64,000 bases of DNA from Paenibacillus chondroitinus NBRC 15376 (GCF_004000765.1 NZ_BILW01000023.1:1-64000), one strand, 5' to 3'; shown: positions 35,496-45,228, counted from the first letter of the stretch. Notes: generated from the letters alone by a model not told the origin. Program-made: numbers and translations.

Positions 35496-37484
35496 CTACG
35501 CATTCCGCCCGGCCTCAGCCAAAGCTTTTTTACCTGCTTCCAAAACAGCGATAATCCGCTCGACGTCATAAACGCTTCCTGCCCATGTCCCACCGCTGAC
35601 AGCCTGCAAAGCTGCCCATAACCGCGTATCATCTGGAAGTTTCGGATCTGCGGCGAGCTCGGGATGAGGCTCGCGGGCTGCAAGCACAAGCGCTCCTTCA
35701 TCAGGGCTGAGCACTTCGTCACCGGCACCTAGGAAATGAATTGTGCCTTCCAAACTGTTGCGGTCCACTACGATATCGATGGTATCCCCATCCCGCAGCT
35801 TCCCAATCGGACCGCCGGCCAGCGCCTCAGGTCCCACATGGCCGATGCACGCACCTGTGGACACGCCCGAAAAACGCGCATCGGTAATTAGGGACACGTA
35901 TTTGCCGAACGGCAGATGTTTTAGCGCCGAGGTTAATTGATACGTCTCCTCCATCCCCGTACCCGATGGGCCACGTCCGATTAACGCCATAATATCGCCG
36001 GCTTGAATGCCGCCATTTTTGATGGCCAGGATAGCGGCTTTCTCCGAGGTAAACACTTTCGCCTTGCCCCGATGCCGGTAAATGCCATCTTCCCCGACGG
36101 TTGTCGGGTCAATCGCTGTTGATTTAATGACCGAACCTTCCGGCGCCAAATTCCCCATAGGGAACGTGACTGTTGAAGTTAATCCTCTTTCTTTGGCACG
36201 TTCCGGACTCATGATGACCTGATCGGGATCAATGCCATCCATTTCCATGAGCAGGCTCCGCATTTTACGGCGACGATCGCTTGACTCCCACCAATCCAGG
36301 ACAGTCCCCAGCGTTTCGCCTGTTACGGTCAACGCCTCTTCTTTCAGGACGCCCAGACGGCGAAGATGCAGCATCACTTCCGGCACCCCGCCAGCCAAAA
36401 ATACCCTCACAGTCGGATGATATTCCGGGCCGTTCGGCAAAACGCTGACTAGTCTTGGCACTTGCTTATTCACACGGATCCAGTCCTGAACTGTCGGAAC
36501 CGGCAGTCCTGCCGCATGGGCGACAGCCGGAATATGCAGCAGCAGGTTTGTCGATCCTCCGAAAGCCGCATGAACGACCATGGCATTGTGGATGGACGCT
36601 TCCGTCAAAATATCCTTCATCCGAATGCCCTTCTCCTCCAGTGTCATCATGGCGCGTGCCGATTGCCTAGCCATCTCTTCCCAAACGGGCTGTCCGGATG
36701 GGGCAAGTGCAGCATGCGGCACCGTCATCCCCATTGCCTCTGCAATGACCTGCGAAGTAGCAGCCGTTCCAAGGAATTGGCAGCCTCCGCCCGGTGTTGC
36801 GCAAGCCCGGCAGCCGAGATCCGCAGCGTCTTCCAGGCTGATTTCCCCATTCGCGTACCTTGCGCCAATGGTTTGGATTTTCCCGGCATCCTCACCTTCC
36901 GTCGGAGGCAAAGTTACGCCCCCAGGCACGATCACGCATGGAAGCTCATGCATCCCGGCCAGCGCAATCATCATCGCCGGCAGTCCTTTATCGCAGGTTG
37001 CCACACCGAGAACGCCTTTGCGTGTCGGCAACGAGCGGATCAGACGCCGGAAAACAATCGCTGCATCATTCCGGTATGGAAGAGAATCAAACATCCCTTC
37101 CGTTCCCTGGGACCTGCCGTCGCAAGGGTCACTCACATAACCGGCGAAAGGAACCCCGCCGCTTTCTGTAATCACTTCGGCAGCCGCCTGCGTCAAAAGG
37201 CCAACTTCCCAGTGGCCGGTATGATAGCCAAGAGCAACAGGACTGCCGTCCTCCTTACGAATACCGCCTTGCGTGCTGAGCAAAAGGTACTGCTTCCCCT
37301 TCAGGCGAGACGGCTTCCACCCCATCCCCACATTTTGGGTCAGACCGAACAACTCTCCGCTTGGAGCGTTCAATAACATCTCTTTCGTTAACGGCAACGA
37401 GCCTTTTGGGCCTTGTGCATGCGTATGAATGGTATATAAATCGTTATTTTCATTAGCCATAATCGATGCTAACTGCTCAGTCAT
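35496..37484 (-). CDS. Dehydratase of the IlvD/Edd superfamily, YjhG/YagF type (pentonate, probably D-xylonate)
   Basis: 662 residues, close to E. coli YjhG/YagF (about 655). Conserved Cys likely to hold the iron-sulfur cluster lie in [28 protein letters not shown] and [17 protein letters not shown]. The C-terminal [31 protein letters not shown] is typical of the superfamily. It would dehydrate a pentonate to 2-keto-3-deoxy-pentonate. The neighbours supply the next two steps of the Weimberg pathway. It is the last gene of the operon; the ATG follows AAGGGTG. Confidence 0.88.
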   Translation of the reverse strand: MTEQLASIMANENNDLYTIHTHAQGPKGSLPLTKEMLLNAPSGELFGLTQNVGMGWKPSRLKGKQYLLLSTQGGIRKEDGSPVALGYHTGHWEVGLLTQAAAEVITESGGVPFAGYVSDPCDGRSQGTEGMFDSLPYRNDAAIVFRRLIRSLPTRKGVLGVATCDKGLPAMMIALAGMHELPCVIVPGGVTLPPTEGEDAGKIQTIGARYANGEISLEDAADLGCRACATPGGGCQFLGTAATSQVIAEAMGMTVPHAALAPSGQPVWEEMARQSARAMMTLEEKGIRMKDILTEASIHNAMVVHAAFGGSTNLLLHIPAVAHAAGLPVPTVQDWIRVNKQVPRLVSVLPNGPEYHPTVRVFLAGGVPEVMLHLRRLGVLKEEALTVTGETLGTVLDWWESSDRRRKMRSLLMEMDGIDPDQVIMSPERAKERGLTSTVTFPMGNLAPEGSVIKSTAIDPTTVGEDGIYRHRGKAKVFTSEKAAILAIKNGGIQAGDIMALIGRGPSGTGMEETYQLTSALKHLPFGKYVSLITDARFSGVSTGACIGHVGPEALAGGPIGKLRDGDTIDIVVDRNSLEGTIHFLGAGDEVLSPDEGALVLAAREPHPELAADPKLPDDTRLWAALQAVSGGTWAGSVYDVERIIAVLEAGKKALAEAGRNA

Positions 37485-37521
37485 TAACCTTCACCCTTCC
37501 GAATCAGCTTCTAACCAGGAG

Positions 37522-38991
37522 CTACGCTTTGAGAAATACGGTTTTTATCGAGGTGAAAAATTCAATAGCCGCCTGCCCTTGCTCACGCGAGTGAGAGCTG
37601 GACTGCTTCATACCACCGAACGGTGCCTGCAGCTCCACGCCGGCTGTCTCCGAGTTAATTCTTACCAAACCGGCATCCATATCTTGGATAAACGAAAGAA
37701 TATTGCCGATGTTTTGCGTGTAAATGGAAGCGCTCAAGCCGAAATCCGAATCATTCGCTACCTGAATGGCTTGTTCCATGGACTCAACCTGAATAAGCGC
37801 AAGAACGGGTCCGAAGATTTCTTCCCGGGCAATCGCCATTTCCGGCGTTACTTTATCGAAGACGGTTGGTTGTACATAAAAGCCTTCGGCAAGATCCGGA
37901 TGGTCCGGGGATGAACCGCCGAACAACAGCATAGCGCCTTCTTCAATCCCTTTTTGAATGTAGGATTGCACCGTTTTTAGCTGATTTTCGTTTGCGCAAG
38001 GTCCTAACCATGTTCCGGCATCCATACCGTGACCTACGGTTAATCCTTTTAATTTGCTCAGCAGCTTTTCTTTAAAAGCTTCATAGACCTCGCTCATCAC
38101 AATGACACGGCTTGTCGCCGTACACTTCTGGCCTGTCGAACGGATGCCTCCGCTGATCGTCGCGTCAACCGCTAAATCCAGATCCGCATCCGCAGCGATC
38201 AGGATCGGATTTTTCCCGCCCATCTCGAGCTGATATTTCGCTCCTCTGGCAAGTGCCGCTTGGCCCACTCGTTTGCCAACTTGATTGGAGCCCGTAAACG
38301 TAATTCCGTTCACATCCGGATGCTCCGCAAGGCCTTGCCCAATAACGGCTCCGCTGCCGGTTACCAAATTCAATACACCCGCTGGAAGTCCCGCTTCTGC
38401 GAAGCATTCCACGATTTTGGCAGCCGTTACGGCCGTCTCCTGAGCAGGCTTCAGCACAACGGCATTGCCGTAGATTAAAGCTGGAGCCATTTTCCAAATT
38501 GGAATGGCCACGGGGAAATTCCAAGGAGAAATAACGCCGACAACGCCAAGGGGAGTACGAGTCGTAAACATCAGCGCTTCGCTATCTGACGAGGGAATGA
38601 CATCGCCGATTTTCCGCATGCCTTCACCGGCGTAATAGCGCAAGATGGCTACGCCTCTTGCCGTTTCCCCTTTGGCTTCCGGCAGCGTTTTGCCCATTTC
38701 ACGCGTCATGCTTTCCGCAATTTCATTGATGCGGCTCTCAAGCACATTGGCTGCTTTGAACAAATAGTCGCCTCTTGCTGCTCCCGACAGCTTTCTCCAA
38801 CCTTGCTGTGCCGATTTGGCGGACGCAACCGCTTGGTTTAAATCCTCCAATGACGACGATTGCACGTAGCCCACGACTTCGCTTTTTTTAGCCGGATTGA
38901 TGCTCGGGACCGTTTGCCCAGTACCGGCTGCCTGCCATTCCCCGTTGATGTAATTCAAATACGTTTGTCCGCCGACGAATTTGGTTGTCAT
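37522..38991 (-). CDS. Aldehyde dehydrogenase, probable alpha-ketoglutarate semialdehyde dehydrogenase
   Basis: 489 residues of the NAD(P)-dependent ALDH superfamily. The active-site residues are visible: the Asn in [18 protein letters not shown], the Glu in LEMGGKNP, and the catalytic Cys in [10 protein letters not shown] (about residue 289). The context of pentonate and keto-deoxy-pentonate dehydratases indicates oxidation of 2,5-dioxopentanoate to 2-oxoglutarate. Sequence alone does not exclude another aldehyde. The ATG follows AGGAGG. Confidence 0.85.
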   Translation of the reverse strand: MTTKFVGGQTYLNYINGEWQAAGTGQTVPSINPAKKSEVVGYVQSSSLEDLNQAVASAKSAQQGWRKLSGAARGDYLFKAANVLESRINEIAESMTREMGKTLPEAKGETARGVAILRYYAGEGMRKIGDVIPSSDSEALMFTTRTPLGVVGVISPWNFPVAIPIWKMAPALIYGNAVVLKPAQETAVTAAKIVECFAEAGLPAGVLNLVTGSGAVIGQGLAEHPDVNGITFTGSNQVGKRVGQAALARGAKYQLEMGGKNPILIAADADLDLAVDATISGGIRSTGQKCTATSRVIVMSEVYEAFKEKLLSKLKGLTVGHGMDAGTWLGPCANENQLKTVQSYIQKGIEEGAMLLFGGSSPDHPDLAEGFYVQPTVFDKVTPEMAIAREEIFGPVLALIQVESMEQAIQVANDSDFGLSASIYTQNIGNILSFIQDMDAGLVRINSETAGVELQAPFGGMKQSSSHSREQGQAAIEFFTSIKTVFLKA

Positions 38992-39031
38992 GATTAATCC
39001 TCCTACAAGATATGTTTTTTATAAGGTAAAA

Positions 39032-39913
39032 TTAGCGGCCAGCACTTACGACATGATTAACAAGTGTCCCGATACCTGAAATCTCAATCTCAATTCTGTC
39101 GCCATGAGCGAGCGTGAATTCGTTAGGAGGGACAATACACGTTCCAGTCAGCAAGACGGTACCTTCAAACAGCTCATTATCCCGTATCAAATATTCCGTC
39201 AGTTCCTCAAGTTTGCGTTTGAGTTGACCGGTACTCGCCGTTCCCTCGACTGCTTTTTCCCCGTCCCGATAAATTAGGCTTGTAATCTGCAAGTTATACG
39301 GGTCTTCTACGGTTTCGGCTAAGCGAATTGCGGGTCCTAGCGAGCACGAACGCTTCCACACTTTGGCTTGCGGCAAATACAGCGGATTCTCGCCTTCGAT
39401 ATCCCGGCAGCTCATATCGTTGCCAATGGTATAGCCGACGATGTTCCCCTTCGCGTTAAGAACAAGTCCTAACTCCGGTTCTGGCACCTGCCATACGGAA
39501 TCGCTGCGAAGCTGTACTTCGCCGCCGGGACCTACTGTTCGCGCTGCGGTTGACTTAAAAAAGATTTCCGGACGCACAGCATCATAAACTTTATCGTAAA
39601 ATGTGGAAGCATCCAGTCTGCCTTCCGTTGCTTCATAATTGCGCGCATCACGACTTCGCTCATAGGTAACCCCGGCAGCCCACACTTCCGGTGCTTCAAT
39701 GGGAACGAGAAGTTGAAGTTGCTCGATTTGATCAGCTAACGCTTCACTACCTTCAATTGTTTTGAGAACCAATGCCAGCGGTGTTGTTCCCAAAGCGTCA
39801 GCTTCATGAATCAGTGCCAAAAAATCGCCTTGCGGCAGCGTAAAAATTTGCTCTTGATCATTGACGGCAGCTAGCTGTGTAGACCCTTCTTTTACATAAC
39901 GGATAATTCTCAT
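39032..39913 (-). CDS. FAH-family 2-keto-3-deoxy-pentonate dehydratase (AraD1/XylX-like)
   Basis: 293 residues of the fumarylacetoacetase fold. Metal-binding acidic residues are visible in VPEPELGLVLN and the following IGNDMSCRDIEGENPLYLPQAKVWK. The YERSRDARNYEA stretch is typical of the AraD1 group that acts on 2-keto-3-deoxy-pentonates. It should produce 2,5-dioxopentanoate for the aldehyde dehydrogenase. It is the first gene of the operon, 88 bp downstream of the IclR gene, with an operator-like palindrome between. The ATG follows GAGGAG. Confidence 0.83.
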   Translation of the reverse strand: MRIIRYVKEGSTQLAAVNDQEQIFTLPQGDFLALIHEADALGTTPLALVLKTIEGSEALADQIEQLQLLVPIEAPEVWAAGVTYERSRDARNYEATEGRLDASTFYDKVYDAVRPEIFFKSTAARTVGPGGEVQLRSDSVWQVPEPELGLVLNAKGNIVGYTIGNDMSCRDIEGENPLYLPQAKVWKRSCSLGPAIRLAETVEDPYNLQITSLIYRDGEKAVEGTASTGQLKRKLEELTEYLIRDNELFEGTVLLTGTCIVPPNEFTLAHGDRIEIEISGIGTLVNHVVSAGR

Positions 39914-39934
39914 TGTTAGCTCACTCCTCTAATT

Positions 39935-39953
39935 TGTTTTATATTATAAAACA
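39935..39953. promoter_or_regulatory. Operator-like palindrome of the pentonate operon
   Basis: TGTTTTATATTATAAAACA, nine-base arms around one central base. A related imperfect copy TGTTCTATAATACAG lies at 39955-39969. The pair sits about 20 to 55 bases before the FAH gene start and right after the IclR gene, so the IclR protein is the likely ligand-responsive repressor. Confidence 0.55.
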
Positions 39954-40001
39954 GTGTTCTATAATACAGTTGAAAAAAATGCCTGGACTCGACATGCTCG
40001 A

Positions 40002-40763
40002 TCAAACGTGCCGAAACCCCAGGGTTAGCGAAATTGCTTCTGCCTCCTTTTTAAGAAGAGCAATATACGCCTTAAACAATGAATCATCCACCGTTGAGAG
40101 TAAAGTTGAAATACTGATTGCTGCTACAATCGAGCCATTATGCTCGAAAATAGGTGCCGCTGCACACCGAACGCCAGGTTCGTTCTCCTGGTTGTCAATG
40201 GAATAACCCTGCTCTCTTACCTGATTAAGCTCGTTAACGAAAGCGTCTTTTCCCGTAATCGTCATGTCTGTAATCTTGGAGAATTGGTAATTGCGTAGGA
40301 GCGCATCGATCTCATCCTTCGTTCTAAAAGCTGTCAGGACCTTGCCTACCGCACTGCTGTGAAGTGAAATTCGGCGCCCTATTCGGGAGTAACGAATTGC
40401 AGCTTTTTCCCCTTCGACTTTATCCAGATACACGCCTTCTTTCCCATCAAGAATAACGAGATGAGTTGTTTGCCCTGTCTGTTCCGACAAAGCAACCAAA
40501 TGCTTGCGGGCTGCAGTACGGATGTCCAAGCTTTGCAGCATCAGCTGTCCTTTTTCCAAAAGCTTAAGTCCCAGCTTATACTTCCCAGTCTCTACATCCT
40601 GATTGATGTAACCGTGCATCTGAAGCGTTTTCAATAAGGAGTGTACCGTGCTTTTGTGAAGCTCCATTCTTGCGCTGATTTCTGTAATTTTTAACTCTGT
40701 CGTGTACTCGTCGAATAAATCCATAATCTTCAATGCTCTGTCCAGCGCTTGAATTATAGGCAT
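40002..40763 (-). CDS. IclR-family transcriptional regulator
   Basis: 253 residues. The N-terminal winged helix is IQALDRALKIMDLFDE through ISARMELHKSTVHSLLKTLQMHGYINQD, and a GAF-like effector domain follows (VYLDKVEGEKAAIRYSRIGRRISLHSSAVGKVLTAF, GYSIDNQENEPGVRCAAAPIFEHNG). It lies directly upstream of the pentonate operon and 75 bp downstream of the alditol oxidase gene. It probably senses a pathway intermediate. The ATG follows AGAGGTG. Confidence 0.9.
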   Translation of the reverse strand: MPIIQALDRALKIMDLFDEYTTELKITEISARMELHKSTVHSLLKTLQMHGYINQDVETGKYKLGLKLLEKGQLMLQSLDIRTAARKHLVALSEQTGQTTHLVILDGKEGVYLDKVEGEKAAIRYSRIGRRISLHSSAVGKVLTAFRTKDEIDALLRNYQFSKITDMTITGKDAFVNELNQVREQGYSIDNQENEPGVRCAAAPIFEHNGSIVAAISISTLLSTVDDSLFKAYIALLKKEAEAISLTLGFRHV

Positions 40764-40838
40764 GGTTTCACCTCTATCTACACATCCATAATAATCCTAA
40801 TCGTCCATTCAAGCAAGATGAACTTCTTTTCGCAGATT

Positions 40839-42098
40839 TTATTCGCCTAATACATACGTGTTTAAAAAATCATTTCTAAACTTCCCTTGCGGATCATAAC
40901 GAAGGAGCAGCTCCTGGAAATCCGGCAGTTTCTCATATAAGGATTTCAAAACCGCAGGCTGCATCGTGAACAATTTCGCCCAATGCGGACGAGCCTGAAA
41001 TGGTGCAAGCTGCTTTTCAATGACCGGCAGAACTTGCTTCACGGCTTCCCAATTCGGCTTCCAAGTGAAATGAATACCAACAGAATCCTGTTTATAATTC
41101 GGACTCATCCACAAAAGATCTTTTGCGACTGAACGAACTTCAGAAATGTACAAAAGCGGTGCAATTTGCTCCCGGATTTCATTAATCGCACACAAGGCCT
41201 GATAAGCTGCTTCACGTGGCACGAAATACTCGCTTTGCAGCTCTTCTCCGGCGCTCGGCGTGAAATCCATGCGGAAGTGAGGCAATCTTTCGTGCGATGG
41301 TCCCGGAATCCCCATTTGCTCACTGCAATTCTCCCCCGTGTGTCCCGGTACCGGATGCCGTGGCGCATCTGCCAACTTGGCGCCAAAAAATTCAGCCTCT
41401 GCCTGAGTTGAAGCAGGATCTGTCACTTTCTTTTTTAGCCAAACTTGATTAATGGTCGTACTCTTCCAATCTGTAAATAAACTTACGCTGTAGGCGTGGG
41501 AAAAAATATCATCAAAGTGCGCCTCCAGTTGCTCAAAAGGAAGGTTGTCATAGACATGCTGGCTAATTTCAAAAGCCGGGATCACATCCAGCGTCATTTG
41601 AGTAACAACGCCCAGTCCTCCTAGTCCAACAACAGCGCCTTCGATATTTTGTTGTTCGCGAGAGAATACGTCCAGTTCTCCGTTCGCCTGAACTACCTCT
41701 ATCGAGTCAACAATACTAGCAAGGTTGCTATTCCGATCGCCAGAACCGTGCGAAGCGGTAGCGCAGGCACCCGCAACGGTGATGTGCGGCAGGGACGCCA
41801 AATTGTGAATCGCGTAACCATGTTTATGTAGGTACTCACCTAACTCGCCATACCGGACTCCTGCTTCAATCGTTACCTTATTGCGAACGGTATCTAATGC
41901 CACTACGCGATTCAGGTTTTGAAGCGAAAGCAAACTTTCGGTACAATCGGCAATGCTATTAAACGAATGCCGTGTGCCAAGCACCTTGATTTGTTTACTT
42001 CTAGCCACTAATTCTTGGACTTCTTCTACTTTTACGGGAGTATGCAGTTCTGTAGCGCTGTACCGGAAGTTTCCAGCCCAGTTCAAATTGTTTTTCAT
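40839..42098 (-). CDS. Alditol oxidase / sugar-lactone-oxidase-like flavoprotein (AldO-like)
   Basis: 419 residues, the same size as Streptomyces AldO (418). The N-terminal FAD-binding domain has VKVLGTRHSFN-like (here IKVLGTRHSFNSIAD) and the ATASHGSGDRNSN stretch (about residue 114). The C-terminal ALO domain ends with RYDPQGKFRNDFLNTYV. AldO-type enzymes oxidise the terminal hydroxyl of xylitol or sorbitol with O2, giving the aldose and H2O2. Placement next to a pentonate pathway suggests a xylitol or related pentitol route. The gene is upstream of the IclR gene; start ATG after AAGGAG. Confidence 0.82.
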   Translation of the reverse strand: MKNNLNWAGNFRYSATELHTPVKVEEVQELVARSKQIKVLGTRHSFNSIADCTESLLSLQNLNRVVALDTVRNKVTIEAGVRYGELGEYLHKHGYAIHNLASLPHITVAGACATASHGSGDRNSNLASIVDSIEVVQANGELDVFSREQQNIEGAVVGLGGLGVVTQMTLDVIPAFEISQHVYDNLPFEQLEAHFDDIFSHAYSVSLFTDWKSTTINQVWLKKKVTDPASTQAEAEFFGAKLADAPRHPVPGHTGENCSEQMGIPGPSHERLPHFRMDFTPSAGEELQSEYFVPREAAYQALCAINEIREQIAPLLYISEVRSVAKDLLWMSPNYKQDSVGIHFTWKPNWEAVKQVLPVIEKQLAPFQARPHWAKLFTMQPAVLKSLYEKLPDFQELLLRYDPQGKFRNDFLNTYVLGE

Positions 42099-42176
42099 CT
42101 GTTCACGCTCCTTCGAATTAAACGTTCGCTTTAAACATTCGCTACAGCGATCATAATTCCTTGCTTAGGAGAGAAA

Positions 42177-42806
42177 TTACCGGCGCTGGATCGCCAGCTT
42201 CACGGCAAGCCCCGCCAGCACTCCGGACATAAGCCATCGCTGTGCTTTAAGCCATGTCGGGCGTTTGCCGAACCAGCCGGCAATTTTGCTTGCAGTAAGC
42301 ACAATTAACAGATTCACTGCAAAGCTGATTACGATTTGCGTCAATCCTAGCGTCGCACTTTGCGCCAGCAAGGAGCCTTGTGTCGGATCTTGAAATTGCG
42401 GAAGAAGCGAGATGTACAACACGGCGATTTTGGGGTTAAGCAAATTGGTGATGAAACCCATCAGGAACAATTTCCTTGGTTTCTCAATCGGGAGCGCGAT
42501 GGGTTCAAGCAGTGAGGCGGATCCGGATTTCATTGCTTTCCATGCCAGCCAAAGCAGGTACGCCGCTCCCGCCCACTTCATAGCCGTGTAAATAACCGGC
42601 ACCGTATTGAAAATAGCGATCAATCCCACCATAGAGGCAATCAGATAAACGAGAAATCCGAGCACAACGCCCATTAAAGAGATCATGCCGGCTTTGCGAC
42701 CTTGCGATATCGAACGCGAGATCAAGTAAATCATATTGGGCCCGGGAGAGCATACCATCCCTAGCGATACAATTCCAAAAGCAACTAATGTAGTAAGACT
42801 GATCAA
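42177..42806 (-). CDS. LysE/RhtB-family amino acid exporter
   Basis: 209 residues, six membrane segments, with the family motif GMVCSPGPNMIYLISRSISQGRKAG near the N-terminus and the NLLNPKIAVLYISLLPQF motif in the middle. It presumably exports an amino acid or derivative; the substrate is unknown. The start is TTG after GGAGGG. It appears monocistronic. Confidence 0.9.
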   Translation of the reverse strand: MISLTTLVAFGIVSLGMVCSPGPNMIYLISRSISQGRKAGMISLMGVVLGFLVYLIASMVGLIAIFNTVPVIYTAMKWAGAAYLLWLAWKAMKSGSASLLEPIALPIEKPRKLFLMGFITNLLNPKIAVLYISLLPQFQDPTQGSLLAQSATLGLTQIVISFAVNLLIVLTASKIAGWFGKRPTWLKAQRWLMSGVLAGLAVKLAIQRR

Positions 42807-43167
42807 GGGCGTCCCTCCTATGGTTAAATTCAGAACATCGTATCACAATTCAATTTTGATGTATATCTATAAAATAAAACCGCCAGGAGGTTTCTCTTGA
42901 CGGTAAATTGTACTCGCTTCCACAAAGGGCATATTAGGTGATACGGCGGGGACGGGATTTAGCTTGTTCAAGAGCACGGGGGTACGCGTAACGCCGCTGA
43001 CAATTCGGCGTTACTGAGGAGCTTGGTGGAGAGGTGCAACCTCAACAGAGTTAAGTTGGCTGCCCAGCCAACTTAAAGGAACGACAGTCCGCTATTTCGG
43101 TGCATAGCGGGGATCGGACTGCCCGCGGGGAACTACAGGGCTTTATTTCCCCATTCCACCATTACAC
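42807..43167. other. Intergenic region with two strong hairpins and a family 1 repeat unit
   Basis: No gene seen. It holds GTAACGCCG/CGGCGTTAC (42988-43014), a 12-bp perfect stem TTAAGTTGGCTG/CAGCCAACTTAA (43051-43076), a CAGTCCG/CGGACTG stem (about 43085-43121), and one family 1 unit (43127-43148). Confidence 0.6.
43127..43148. repeat. Intergenic repeat element, family 1, partial copy C
   Basis: A single direct unit with core GGAACTACAGGGCTTTATTT, nearly identical to units in copies A, B and D. The inverted partners seen in the other copies are missing here. Confidence 0.7.
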
Positions 43168-43222
43168 GTAAAAGAGGGTGTCCCTCGGTCACTACAATGA
43201 CTGAAGAATACCCTCTTTTTAT
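43168..43222 (-). terminator. Terminator after the AHSA1-domain gene
   Basis: AAAGAGGGT at the left pairs with the ATACCCTCTTT arm at 43208-43218 around an inner GGTCA/TGACT stem. It has T-rich ends on both strands and lies ten bases past the stop of the gene ending at 43231. Confidence 0.75.
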
Positions 43223-43230
43223 CTGAATGA

Positions 43231-43743
43231 TTATGCCTGAACCGACTCCAAGTGTTCGCCAAGTCTGTCCCAAGTTTCTGTGATACCTTGCAGCATGCCC
43301 ATATCCATTACTTGCTGCAAACCTTCTGCTGAAGCATATTCTCCGCGGTTAATGACCTTGGTCCCGTTCTCCGTCTCGATGAATTCCAGTGTCACGATCG
43401 TTGACGGCATATTTGGCGCTTCGTTGCCTTCTGCATCGGAGAAGAAATCCACGTACACGATTTTCTCAGGCACGACGATTTCACGGTACACAGCTTTGCC
43501 CCATGATTCCATGCCATAGAAGTCGCCCTGGTTCTTATCCTCGCACTTCATGCAATAATGCCATACCCCGCCTACGCGGAAATCAACATGACATACTGGA
43601 ACCGTCCATCCTCTAGGTCCCCACCAATGTTTCAGATGTTCCGCTTGTGTGAAAGCCTGAAATACCAGCTCGCGAGGGGCCTTGAACTCGCGCTCCAAAA
43701 TTAATACCTTATCCTCTACCTTGGATACCAGTTGATCCGCCAT
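43231..43743 (-). CDS. SRPBCC/AHSA1-domain protein
   Basis: 170 residues covering one START-like AHSA1 domain: REFKAPRELVFQAFTQAEHLKHWWGPRGWT near the start, GGVWHYCMKCEDKNQGDFYGM, and the terminal helix QQVMDMGMLQGITETWDRLGEHL. Such proteins bind hydrophobic ligands; the role is unknown. It follows an ArsR regulator gene by 40 bases, the usual pairing for this family. The ATG follows GAGGAGG. Confidence 0.85.
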   Translation of the reverse strand: MADQLVSKVEDKVLILEREFKAPRELVFQAFTQAEHLKHWWGPRGWTVPVCHVDFRVGGVWHYCMKCEDKNQGDFYGMESWGKAVYREIVVPEKIVYVDFFSDAEGNEAPNMPSTIVTLEFIETENGTKVINRGEYASAEGLQQVMDMGMLQGITETWDRLGEHLESVQA

Positions 43744-43783
43744 TTTAACTTCCTCCTCGATATCTTTGATGGGTCACAATCGT

Positions 43784-44119
43784 TCAATTCTTGGTGTCCT
43801 TACCCTGCAGCTTTTGCAAATAGTCATCCAGGCGGTCGAAGCGCTCCTCCCAGATGACGCGGTAGTTCTCCAACCATTTGTCGAGTTCTTGAAAAGGATC
43901 CGGCCGCAGCCTGTAGATTCGGCGATTCGCATCCACCTCGGCTTCCACAATGCCGGCCTCGCTGAGAACACGCAAATGCTTGGAAGCTTGTGGCTGCCGC
44001 AGCTGCAGCCGTTCGGCGATTTCCCCTACGGTCAGCGGACATTCGCGCAAAAGCTCAACCATTTGCATGCGGGTTGGTTCTGCTAAGGCACTCATGACGT
44101 TAATATCCATTGTCATCAT
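43784..44119 (-). CDS. ArsR-family regulator
   Basis: About 111 residues. The helix-turn-helix is LTVGEIAERLQLRQPQASKHLRVLSEAGIVEAEVDANRRIYRL. No metal-binding Cys cluster is seen, as in the subgroup paired with AHSA1 proteins. The frame extends to 44167, but methionine codons near residues 17-20 are the likely start; the ribosome binding site there is weak, so the start is uncertain by a few codons. It probably autoregulates through the palindrome at 44203-44214. Confidence 0.83.
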   Translation of the reverse strand: MMTMDINVMSALAEPTRMQMVELLRECPLTVGEIAERLQLRQPQASKHLRVLSEAGIVEAEVDANRRIYRLRPDPFQELDKWLENYRVIWEERFDRLDDYLQKLQGKDTKN

Positions 44120-44202
44120 CCGTTCTCTTGCTGTAAGTATACGGGGCCTTCGGTTCGTGTGAGTCATGGATGCTTCACTTGCTAAACCGAATATACCACG
44201 AA

Positions 44203-44227
44203 AGGAATATTCCTGTAAAGGAATATT
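44203..44227. promoter_or_regulatory. Candidate ArsR operator
   Basis: The palindrome AGGAATATTCCT at 44203-44214 is followed by a half copy AGGAATATT at 44219-44227. It lies just upstream of the ArsR gene, between it and the uroporphyrinogen synthase gene end. Confidence 0.4.
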
Positions 44228-44232
44228 AAAAA

Positions 44233-45036
44233 TTATTTACTGTAATCCTTCACTAATTCAATAATCATAGCTCCCATTCGTTCCGTTTCAGGCACAATAA
44301 CCTGATTCAGCCCTTCATCTCTCAGTGCCTCGGCGGTTACTTTGCCGACTGCAACTGCTTTTACCTGGGTGGAAAAAGCTTGTCTCACGGCATCACTAAT
44401 CCCTTGGCGTCTCGTATATTCGAACAAGTACCTCACTTGCACGGCGGTGGTGAAGCATACCGCATCAATCGAACCTGTTGTAAGTTCGTGGCACAACGTT
44501 TCAAGTACGGCGGATTCCGGTTCAATATGCCGATAAGGCAAAAGCTGAACGACAGCAGCCCCCCGCTCCTCCAGGAATTGAATCAACGCGGGCTGTGGTT
44601 CTCCATGCAGTTGCACGACGACTGTTTGATTCGCGAAATCGCAATTATCCAGACGGTTAATTAAACCTTGGATCGTCCCATCTTCATCAATGACGGTAGG
44701 TTTTATCTCTAACTTCTTAAGTAAATTGATTGTCTTATATCCGCGCGCAGCAACATTCGCATCTTTCATTTTTTGCAGCAGTATGGCAGCAACACCTAAC
44801 TTTTCAGCCGCGTCAAGCAGCGTTTCGGTGCCAACTCCGGTAGTGAATACAAACCAGTCCACTTGGTTATTTGCGCAAAATAGCAATTCTTTCTCTACGG
44901 CCGACTCATCCAAATAAATGAAGCCCTGCAAGGGACGAACTACGGGTATTCCACCCTGTTTCTGAATGAGCAAACTCATTTCCTCTGTTTTTCTGGAACC
45001 CGCAATAACGATCTTTTTACCCGATAATTTATCCAT
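44233..45036 (-). CDS. Uroporphyrinogen-III synthase family protein
   Basis: 267 residues with the two-domain HemD-like layout: KIVIAGSRKTEEMSLLIQKQGG, DWFVFTTGVGTETLLD, and in the second domain VVQLLPYRHIEPE, DAVCFTTAVQVRYLFEYT and VKAVAVGKVTAEAL. It cyclises hydroxymethylbilane in tetrapyrrole synthesis. No other heme or siroheme gene is nearby, so it is a stand-alone copy of the kind common in bacilli, and its exact role is open. The ATG follows GGAGAG. Confidence 0.85.
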   Translation of the reverse strand: MDKLSGKKIVIAGSRKTEEMSLLIQKQGGIPVVRPLQGFIYLDESAVEKELLFCANNQVDWFVFTTGVGTETLLDAAEKLGVAAILLQKMKDANVAARGYKTINLLKKLEIKPTVIDEDGTIQGLINRLDNCDFANQTVVVQLHGEPQPALIQFLEERGAAVVQLLPYRHIEPESAVLETLCHELTTGSIDAVCFTTAVQVRYLFEYTRRQGISDAVRQAFSTQVKAVAVGKVTAEALRDEGLNQVIVPETERMGAMIIELVKDYSK

Positions 45037-45228
45037 CTCTCTCCAATTCCCCCTATCTTACTATGAAAAGTATATAGAAATTAGCCGCTGAATTCATCAA
45101 CCAATTCGAAATTTTATGAACCATCCACAAACCAGGCTTCTGATCTTCCCCGATTTCAGCTTGTATCGCCACTCATCCATACATGAAAATTCTGTTAAAT
45201 AAACATAATAAATGCGGGGGTGTTGTCG

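Noticed and set aside
36462-37376. Long plus-strand frame of 304 codons
   Set aside because: It lies antisense inside the YjhG-type dehydratase gene, has no ribosome binding site and a composition typical of a shadow frame.
45204-45210. CATAATA as a sigma-G -10 box before gerAA
   Set aside because: The -10 is plausible for a forespore promoter, but no matching -35 stands at 17 or 18 bases, so I did not list it.
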